A DNA stretch of 38,989 bases from Lachnospiraceae bacterium. Lineage in GTDB: Bacteria > Bacillota > Clostridia > Lachnospirales > Lachnospiraceae. Position 1 is the stretch's first letter. The number at the start of each line of letters is the position of its first letter. The notes under the pieces were generated by a model that searched no databases, had not been told where the DNA came from, and worked only from the letters and a program-made list of their open reading frames with translations. The stretch lies in the NCBI GenBank assembly GCA_009774145.1, contig VSND01000042.1:1-38989 (forward strand). The letters run 5' to 3'. Positions 33,262 to 38,989 of the stretch are shown here, piece after piece. The position numbers and the translations under genes are program-made.

Positions 33262-33303
33262 GCAAAAAGTTATAGTCAAATCCGGGAACGGATTCGTTAT
33301 GAT
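33262..33303 (+). promoter_or_regulatory. Promoter of the binding-protein gene with related element
   Basis: GCAAAAAGTTATAGTCAA (33262-33279) shares the CAAAAA-S-Y-T-R-T core with the elements at 26367 and 29695. It lies 18 nt before TATGAT (33298-33303). The 33304-33455 leader holds a TCCGGC/GCCGGA hairpin (33338-33360) without a T-run. Confidence 0.4.
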
Positions 33304-33455
33304 TAGAGTACAGGATGCATCTGTAATCATTTATATATCCGGCATTTGAAAATTGCCGGAAAAGTATGATAAACGGCACGGGAATCAAAGCTCTGTGCGT
33401 GCAGGAATTCAGTGCTGTTTATACAGTAAAAATAAAAAAGGGAGTGAGCATTGAT

Positions 33456-34817
33456 ATGAAAAACAGAAAAATGATGGCATTGCTGCTGGCGGCATCCATG
33501 GTTCTGACTGCATGCGGCGGATCGGGAACCGGTGAGCCGGCAGAGCCGGACAGTACAGGCGGCACAGAGGCGGCGTCGGATGAAGGCGCGGAGGGTACCA
33601 CAGACACTGAGCAGGTAACGCTTACCTTCTGGTCCTGGCTTCCCACGGCGGATCAGGGCGATGTGATGATCGAGGCTTTTGAAAAAGAGAATCCGGATAT
33701 CAAGATCGACTATATCCGCACGGAGCAGAGCGATTTCTTTGAGAAACTGCAGGTGGCAATGGCATCCGGAACCGGTCCGGACCTGTTCGGTATGACGACC
33801 GGTTCCATGACAGAACAGTATGCACCTTTTGCGGCAGATATGAAGGAACTGGCTGATCAGAACTGGTCCGGCTGGGACGGGATAATCAGTGAGACGGCGG
33901 TAAAACAGTGCACGACAGCAGATGGAAAACTGACCGGTATGCCGCTTCTGGTAGCCGGAATGACCGATCTGCTCTATAACAAGACGCTTATGGACGAGTG
34001 CGGGATCACGGAGGTTCCGAGGACTTACGAGGAACTGGTGGATGCGGCGAAGAAGGCGAAGGACAAGGGATATGTCTGCGTGGCAATCGGCGGTGCAGAC
34101 GACTGGGTAAATTCCGATCTGTTTATACAGCTGTCCAATGAATTCGAGGAAGGCGCTGTCTATGCGGCGGAAAAAGGCGAGAAAAAATGGACGGATCAGT
34201 GCTTTGTGGATACGCTTCAGGCATGGCAGAACCTGTTCAATGAAGGCGTGTTTGAAGATGGTGCGCTGGGAGTTGCAACCTATCCGGATGCAAGAGATCA
34301 GTATTTCTTCGCAAGGAAATCCGTGTTCTTCCTGACCGGTTCCTGGCATCTTGGCCCCACTTCGCCAACCAATGACGAGATTCAGGGGACTGAGATTGCA
34401 AATCAGAAGGATGTCATCGGCATGAGTGTCTTCCCGTCACTGTCAGAGAGCAAAACGATCTGCGGTACTTCCGGCGTGGATGTGATGATCTGCGTCAATG
34501 CAGACTGCGAGAAGAAGGAAGCAGCCATGAAGTTCATCGAATTCCTGGCAAACGGCGATGGACAGCAGTACTGGGTGAACCAGCTTCAGGGCGCACCGGT
34601 GTCCAGCCGGATCTCCTATACAGGAACGGTAGACGGCGAACTGCAGCAGCAGTCCATCGATGAGGTGAACAGCTACGTGAGCAATGCAGCAGGTAACCGG
34701 AAGCTTGGCAGCAGCGAACTGGAGACTGCACTTGGCATTGCCATGCAGAACGTGGCAGCAGGCGCGGATCCGCTGACGGAGCTGCAGACAGTACAGGCTA
34801 CGGCAGATTCTCTGTAA
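33456..34817 (+). CDS. Sugar-binding lipoprotein of the ABC importer
   Basis: Encodes 453 aa; the ATG at 33456 follows GGGAG and starts a lipoprotein signal peptide (MKNRKMMALLLAASMVLTACGG, lipobox LTAC, lipidated C20). A Gly/Ser/Glu/Asp-rich linker of about 30 residues tethers the extracytoplasmic solute-binding domain (VTLTFWSWLPTADQGDVMIEAFEKENPDIKIDYI; GKLTGMPLLVAGMTDLLYNKTLM; KAAMKFIEFLANGDGQQYW). It belongs to the CUT1 class, capturing oligosaccharides for the permeases at 29760-31440. It sits after the GH43 gene with its own promoter, which would allow the higher dose usual for binding proteins. Confidence 0.94.
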   Translation: MKNRKMMALLLAASMVLTACGGSGTGEPAEPDSTGGTEAASDEGAEGTTDTEQVTLTFWSWLPTADQGDVMIEAFEKENPDIKIDYIRTEQSDFFEKLQVAMASGTGPDLFGMTTGSMTEQYAPFAADMKELADQNWSGWDGIISETAVKQCTTADGKLTGMPLLVAGMTDLLYNKTLMDECGITEVPRTYEELVDAAKKAKDKGYVCVAIGGADDWVNSDLFIQLSNEFEEGAVYAAEKGEKKWTDQCFVDTLQAWQNLFNEGVFEDGALGVATYPDARDQYFFARKSVFFLTGSWHLGPTSPTNDEIQGTEIANQKDVIGMSVFPSLSESKTICGTSGVDVMICVNADCEKKEAAMKFIEFLANGDGQQYWVNQLQGAPVSSRISYTGTVDGELQQQSIDEVNSYVSNAAGNRKLGSSELETALGIAMQNVAAGADPLTELQTVQATADSL

Positions 34818-34928
34818 GACAGATACAACAAAAAGCGACGGAGACGGGACTTTGCCCCGGGCACTTCAGAAAAATATCAGGTTTTGTTAAGAATTTCTCA
34901 GGAATTCGATAACAGAATATGAAAACAG

Positions 34929-34981
34929 GATCCGGTTGCCGCTGATAGGATAAATGTATCAGCAGCAATCGGATCTTTATA
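34929..34981 (+). terminator. Strong terminator after the binding-protein gene
   Basis: A 19-bp stem (34929-34947 with 34957-34975, two mismatches) followed by TTTAT. The upstream in-frame ATG for the next gene (34954) lies in its loop, which argues against that start. Confidence 0.75.
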
Positions 34982-35001
34982 TTCTGGAAAGGATGGGATT
35001 T

Positions 35002-35595
35002 ATGAGAAAATGTAACAGTCTGATTCTGGTCAACCGACATTGTCCGTGTCCGACGGACAATGTAAGGGATCTGGTCCCGGTGCATGAACATTATCCGCAT
35101 ATCCTGATGGAACGGGAGGCGGTGCAGGCGCTTTTCGGACTTATGGAGCAGCTGGACGGCTGGCGGCAGATTGTTCCTGTGAGCGGCTGGCGCTCTCTGG
35201 AGGAGCAGAAAGCGATCTATGAACAGTCTCTCAGAGATCATGGACAGGAATTTACAGAGCAGTTTGTGGCTCTTCCGGGGCACAGCGAGCACCAGACCGG
35301 GCTTGCGATCGACCTGGGCCTGCGCCAGCCGGAAATCGATTTTATCCGACCTTCGTTTCCCTGTGAAGGCGTCTGTCAGCGATTCCGGGAGCTGGCGCCT
35401 GCGTTTGGCTTTATCGAGCGCTATCCGGCGGGCAAAGAATCTGTCACCGGCATCGCGCATGAGCCGTGGCATTTCCGCTATACGGGCACGCCGTACGCAG
35501 AGGAGCTGACGCGCCGGAAGCTGACGCTGGAGGAGTATCTGGAGAACAGGATTCCTCTCGCTGTGCAGATTCTTTCTGATCGCAAAAACAGTTAA
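35002..35595 (+). CDS. VanY-type D-Ala-D-Ala carboxypeptidase (M15B)
   Basis: Encodes 197 aa from an ATG at 35002 behind GGAAAGGA. M15 zinc-peptidase motifs are complete: VSGWRSLEEQKAIYEQS, the zinc-binding GHSEHQTGLAIDLG (H and D ligands) and HEPWHFRY (catalytic E, third ligand H). Such enzymes trim the terminal D-Ala of peptidoglycan peptides. No signal peptide or membrane anchor is visible, unlike typical VanY, so it may act inside the cell on recycled or cytosolic precursors, or be exported otherwise. No vanR/S, vanH/A/X or ligase genes are nearby, so a glycopeptide-resistance role is not supported. Confidence 0.9.
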   Translation: MRKCNSLILVNRHCPCPTDNVRDLVPVHEHYPHILMEREAVQALFGLMEQLDGWRQIVPVSGWRSLEEQKAIYEQSLRDHGQEFTEQFVALPGHSEHQTGLAIDLGLRQPEIDFIRPSFPCEGVCQRFRELAPAFGFIERYPAGKESVTGIAHEPWHFRYTGTPYAEELTRRKLTLEEYLENRIPLAVQILSDRKNS

Positions 35596-35600
35596 AACCG

Positions 35601-35629
35601 TTGGAATGCAGCGAAAAGCGTGTTATATT
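35601..35629 (+). promoter_or_regulatory. Promoter of the MNT-lacL-lacM unit
   Basis: TTGGAA (35601-35606), 17-bp spacer and TATATT (35624-35629) with an extended TG one base upstream. It starts directly after the vanY-type stop codon. Confidence 0.65.
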
Positions 35630-35697
35630 ATTATCAGGCATTATGGCAGGTGCAGATGACAGGACGAAACAAAGGAATGGGGATGGAGGGAAAGCCG

Positions 35698-35874
35698 ATG
35701 GAGGATACAGGAATCAAAAAGATTGTGCTCAGGGAAATACGGGAACTGGCGGAAAAACATCAGGCGGAGAAAGTGATTCTGCCTGGCTCCAGAGCCAGAG
35801 GCGATTACGGGCGAGCCAGTGATATTGATCTGGCAGTGTATGGCGGCAATATTTTAAACAGGAGTAGATTATGA
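35698..35874 (+). pseudogene. Truncated MNT-type nucleotidyltransferase domain
   Basis: A 58-aa frame with a GGAGGG site contains the nucleotidyltransferase signature G-S-R-A-R-G-D...S-D-I-D-L-A-V, as in minimal nucleotidyltransferase (MntA-type) antitoxins. Those are about 100 aa and partner HEPN toxins. Here the chain ends after YGGNILNRSRL, before the third catalytic aspartate, and the usual F before GSRARG is P. It is probably a degenerate remnant. Its stop overlaps the lacL start (ATGA-like, 35871-35874), so translation of it could still feed ribosomes to lacL. Confidence 0.6.
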
Positions 35875-37772
35875 ACGCAGACATCAGATGGCTGGACGAT
35901 CCGGAGATCTTTCAGGTAAACCGGCTTCCGGCACACAGTGATCACGAATATTATGGAAATATGGAGGAGCTGCAGTCCAAAAAGAATTCTCTGGCGCAGT
36001 CTTTAAACGGGACCTGGCAGTTTCGCTATTCCGAAAATGCCATGAGCCGTCCGGCGGATTTCTTCCGGACAGATTATGACGCTTCGGATTTTGATACCAT
36101 CCAGGTGCCCGGTCATATTGAAATGGCGGGTTATGACCGGAACCATTATATCAATACCATGTATCCATGGGGAGGACATATTTATCGAAGACCGGCATAC
36201 AGTCTGTGCAGTACGGACACCGGAAAAGGCATGTTCAGTGAGGCCGGGTACAATCCGGCAGGTTCCTTCCGAAAGGAATTTGATCTGGACGAGGGGCTTT
36301 TGGGCAGGCAGATCCATATCTGTTTTGAGGGTGTGGAGCAGGCAGTCTATGTATGGCTTAACGGATTTTTTGCAGGCTATGCGGAAGACAGCTTTACGCC
36401 GTCGGAATTCGATCTGACGCCGTGGATCAAAGAGAAGGGGAACCTTCTTGCAGTAGAGGTGCATAAAAGAAGCACGGCGGCATTTCTGGAGGATCAGGAT
36501 TTCTTCCGGTTTTTCGGGATTTTCCGGAGTGTGACGCTGTACGCAAAACCCGGGATGCATGTGGAGGAGCTGTGGGTAAAGCCGAAGCTTGCTCCGAGTG
36601 GAAACGGCAGTCTGGGCGCAGAGCTGAAGATTTCCACGGCGGAAGGCATGTCGGGCAGGATGGAACTGTCTCTGGAAGACCAGAATGGCGGGCCGCTTCT
36701 GAAGTATGAGATGCCGCTGACGGAGGGCCGCTGTATGGAGCGGTATGTGATGGAGGAACAGGCAGTCGGTCCGGTGGAAGCCTGGGATCTGTGCCGGCCC
36801 TGTCTGTATCAGCTGTATGTCCGGCTTTATGATGCGGAGGACCGGCTGGTGGAAGTGGTGCCGTACCGGACTGGCTTTCGGCGGATAGAGATCGTGGACA
36901 AGGTCATCCGTCTGAATGGAAAGCGCCTGATCCTGAATGGCGTCAACCGCCATGAGTGGAGTGCAGAACACGGCAGATGCATCGGAATGGAAGAGATGGA
37001 ACAGGACATGCAGATTCTCCTTCGGAACCGAATCAATGCCGTGCGCACGTGTCACTATCCGGACCAGATTCCCTGGTACCGGCTCTGCGACGAGAACGGG
37101 ATCTGCCTGATGGCGGAAGCGAATCTGGAGTCTCACGGGAGCTGGCAGAAGATGGGGGAGGTGGAGCCGTCCTGGAATGTGCCGGGAAGCCTGCCCTGGT
37201 GGAAGGAGGCGGTGCTGGACCGCATCCGGAGCAATTTTGAACTTTTTAAAAACCACCCGTCGGTTCTGTTCTGGTCTCTGGGAAATGAATCCTATGCGGG
37301 AGATGTGCTGCAGGCAGCCAATGCATGGCTGAAGGAGAAGGATGACAGCCGCCTGATCCACTACGAAGGCGTGTTTCGCAACAGGAGCTATGAGGATACC
37401 ATATCAGATGTGGAGAGCCGTATGTATGCATCTCCCGCAGAGATTCGGGATTATCTGGAGCACGATCCGAAGAAACCCTTGATTCTGTGTGAATATATGC
37501 ACGATATGGGAAATTCTCTGGGCGGCATGGGCTCCTATATGGAGCTTCTGGATGAGTATGAGATGTATCAGGGCGGATTTATCTGGGATTTTATTGATCA
37601 GGCGATTTTTGCAGAGGACGGGGTGACCGGGCAGAAGGTACTGCGCTATGGCGGGGATTATGACGACCGCCCTTCGGACTATGCGTTTTCCGGGGACGGC
37701 ATCGTCTTTGCAGACCGGAGGGAAAAGCCTGCCATGCAGGAGGTGAGGTACTATTATGGAAAATACAGGTAG
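35871..37772 (+). CDS. lacL: Beta-galactosidase large subunit (LacL-type, GH2)
   Basis: Encodes 633 aa, the length of LacL in lactic acid bacteria. It has the N-terminal sugar-binding jelly roll (about 45-235), an Ig-like domain (about 240-345) and the TIM barrel (about 350-625). The general acid is E473 in LFWSLGNESYAG and the nucleophile is E541 in LILCEYMHDMGN. It ends at MQEVRYYYGKYR, before the linking and Bgal_small domains, which the next gene supplies. In the LacLM family, large and small chains form the active heterodimer. The 17-bp overlap with lacM and an internal AGGAGG show designed two-gene coupling, not a frameshifted LacZ. It is cytosolic. Confidence 0.9.
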   Translation: MNADIRWLDDPEIFQVNRLPAHSDHEYYGNMEELQSKKNSLAQSLNGTWQFRYSENAMSRPADFFRTDYDASDFDTIQVPGHIEMAGYDRNHYINTMYPWGGHIYRRPAYSLCSTDTGKGMFSEAGYNPAGSFRKEFDLDEGLLGRQIHICFEGVEQAVYVWLNGFFAGYAEDSFTPSEFDLTPWIKEKGNLLAVEVHKRSTAAFLEDQDFFRFFGIFRSVTLYAKPGMHVEELWVKPKLAPSGNGSLGAELKISTAEGMSGRMELSLEDQNGGPLLKYEMPLTEGRCMERYVMEEQAVGPVEAWDLCRPCLYQLYVRLYDAEDRLVEVVPYRTGFRRIEIVDKVIRLNGKRLILNGVNRHEWSAEHGRCIGMEEMEQDMQILLRNRINAVRTCHYPDQIPWYRLCDENGICLMAEANLESHGSWQKMGEVEPSWNVPGSLPWWKEAVLDRIRSNFELFKNHPSVLFWSLGNESYAGDVLQAANAWLKEKDDSRLIHYEGVFRNRSYEDTISDVESRMYASPAEIRDYLEHDPKKPLILCEYMHDMGNSLGGMGSYMELLDEYEMYQGGFIWDFIDQAIFAEDGVTGQKVLRYGGDYDDRPSDYAFSGDGIVFADRREKPAMQEVRYYYGKYR

Positions 37773-38757
37773 AAGAGCAGACGGGCAGGCGCGGCTTCAT
37801 TTGGTCTATGGAGATGTGACGCTGGGCGTGCACGGGCACGGAAACAGCGGGGATTTTCATTATCTTTTTTCCTATGCTGCAGGCGGCATGGAATCTCTGG
37901 TATCCGGCGGCATGGAATGGCTGTACCGTCCGCCACGTCCCTGCTTCTGGCGGGCATCTACAGATAATGACCGGGGGAACGGATTTGTCTTAAAGAGCGG
38001 CATGTGGCTTGCCGCGGATCAGTTTATCCGGTGTGAGAAGATTGATATACGGGTAGACAAAAAGGAGATTCCGTTCCCGTCGGCGCCGGAAAATAACCGG
38101 TATACCAGTCAGGAGACTGCAGGGGAGATCGAGATCCGCTATACCTGTGGGACCGTCACGGTTCCTTCGACCAGGGTGGAAGTCTCTTATCGGGTAAATG
38201 GTTCGGGAGTGATCCGGGTCAGAGTCCGTTACCATGGAAAGAAAGGGCTTCCGGAGCTTCCGGTCTTCGGCATGCGTTTTCTCATGCCGACCTGTGCCGA
38301 TGGTTTTACTTATGAAGGGCTGTCCGGAGAGACTTACCCGGATCGGAAAGCGGGAGGAATTCCCGGAATATATGAGGTGGACGGACTTCCGGTTACTCCG
38401 TATCTGGTTCCGCAGGACTGCGGGATGCATATGGATACGGCCTGGGTGGAAGTGCGAAGGAGCCGGTCCCTGGATAACCGGAACCGTCCCGCCAAACCGG
38501 CTTTTCTTCGGTTTCAGGCAGAGGAAGGAGGGACTTTTGCGTTTTCCTGTCTGCCCTGTACGGCGTCGGAGCTGGAAAATGCCCTGCATCAGGAAGAACT
38601 GCCAGTACCCCGGCGGACAGTACTGTGTATCTTCGGCGCGGTCCGGGGCGTCGGCGGCATCGACAGCTGGGGCGCGGATGTGGAACCGGCATACCGGATC
38701 CGCGCAGAGGAAGACATCGAATATGGATTCCTTGTGATGCCCTGTGGGGGCAGATGA
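37756..38757 (+). CDS. lacM: Beta-galactosidase small subunit (LacM-type)
   Basis: Encodes 333 aa in a frame different from lacL, starting at an ATG 12 nt after AGGAGG (37738-37743, inside lacL). Nearly the whole protein is the Bgal_small domain: HGNSGDFHYLFSYAAGGMESL, then PRPCFWRASTDNDRGNGF, which helps close the active site, and the later ELPVFGMRFLMP and DCGMHMDTAWVEV. Known LacM proteins are about 320 aa and their genes likewise overlap lacL by 17 nt. The unit ends at a hairpin about 70 bp downstream. Confidence 0.9.
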   Translation: MENTGRRADGQARLHLVYGDVTLGVHGHGNSGDFHYLFSYAAGGMESLVSGGMEWLYRPPRPCFWRASTDNDRGNGFVLKSGMWLAADQFIRCEKIDIRVDKKEIPFPSAPENNRYTSQETAGEIEIRYTCGTVTVPSTRVEVSYRVNGSGVIRVRVRYHGKKGLPELPVFGMRFLMPTCADGFTYEGLSGETYPDRKAGGIPGIYEVDGLPVTPYLVPQDCGMHMDTAWVEVRRSRSLDNRNRPAKPAFLRFQAEEGGTFAFSCLPCTASELENALHQEELPVPRRTVLCIFGAVRGVGGIDSWGADVEPAYRIRAEEDIEYGFLVMPCGGR

Positions 38758-38828
38758 AGAATTGGTCTGCAAACAGCAAATAAAGAAGCGTCTGATGAGA
38801 AGGATGAAGAACAGGAAAAATACCAACA

Positions 38829-38868
38829 AAAACAGCACCGTCTATGGGGGAGACAGTGCTGTTTTTTA
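38829..38868 (+). terminator. lacLM terminator
   Basis: A stem of about 12 bp with one C-A mismatch (38831-38843 with 38851-38863) ends in six T residues. The remaining 38869-38989 is AT-rich and shows no supported gene. Confidence 0.85.
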
Positions 38869-38989
38869 AGGTGTGTAAGGTGATAGGGGTTTTCTATCGG
38901 GTTCATATGAAGTATCACCAGTTTACAACTTTTGAATATTTTTAAAGCCTGACAATATATAGCCCTCAATGATTTTGATTAGGGAGCAT

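Noticed and set aside
35582..35599. A fourth copy of the CAAAAA-type element before lacLM
   Set aside because: GCAAAAACAGTTAAAACC is similar but lies 24 nt from the -10 and overlaps the vanY-type stop; spacing and core do not fit well enough.
37740..37775. Frameshift splitting a LacZ-type gene
   Set aside because: The lengths, the 17-bp overlap, the domain boundary and an internal ribosome binding site all match the natural two-subunit LacL/LacM arrangement.

Overview
The window looks like a chromosomal stretch of an anaerobic, low-to-mid GC Firmicute, most likely a gut Lachnospiraceae or close clostridial relative. The grounds are GGAGG-type ribosome binding sites throughout, AAA-ATPase/PD-(D/E)XK proteins, a SipW-type signal peptidase cluster, YesM/YesN-type two-component systems, GPH sugar symporters and LacL/LacM-type beta-galactosidase. 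No rRNA, CRISPR array, phage structural gene or integrase is visible.

Left part (1-7600): an AT-rich island of mobile-element debris. A Mrr-type nuclease gene is split by a 1163-bp IS630-family element. Removing that element and one copy of its TA target restores an exact open frame. An IS1595-type transposase gene follows directly. Remnants of a PIN toxin and of a plasmid/ICE relaxase lie further right. Between them are housekeeping-like genes: a cytidylate-kinase-like protein, an AAA-ATPase/nuclease and a calcineurin-type phosphatase.

7600-11600: an Imm1-like orphan, a LysR regulator next to O-acetylhomoserine sulfhydrylase (metY), and a pRiA4b ORF-3-like zinc protein, with clear promoters and terminators.

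11600-17020: a LacI regulator and two sugar ABC permease genes on the minus strand. The outer permease has lost its N-terminus. It abuts, head to head, a plus-strand TasA/camelysin-like gene that has also lost its N-terminus, so a rearrangement joint lies near 14345-14370. The rest of the matrix/pilus-like cluster follows: two anchored surface proteins and a SipW-type signal peptidase.

17015-20560: a MATE exporter behind a strong promoter and a leader terminator. A roughly 590-nt gap follows, containing all arms of a tRNA in circularly permuted order (3' half before 5' half) surrounded by strong hairpins. Then come a slipin (SPFH) gene and a small unknown gene. The permuted tRNA is the most surprising feature of the window.

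20620-38760: a glycan-use locus. It holds an AraC regulator divergent from a 1018-aa GH2 beta-galactosidase, a GPH sugar symporter, a YesM/YesN-like sensor and regulator, two ABC permeases, a GH43 enzyme, a lipoprotein solute-binding protein, a VanY-like peptidase, a truncated MNT-domain ORF, and a two-subunit LacL/LacM beta-galactosidase whose genes overlap by 17 nt. Three promoters in this locus (kinase operon, permease operon, binding protein) carry a related CAAAAA-type element 18-19 nt upstream of the -10 box, a good candidate for the YesN-type regulator's binding site. The enzymes suggest import and breakdown of galactose-containing side chains, perhaps arabinogalactan-like glycans.
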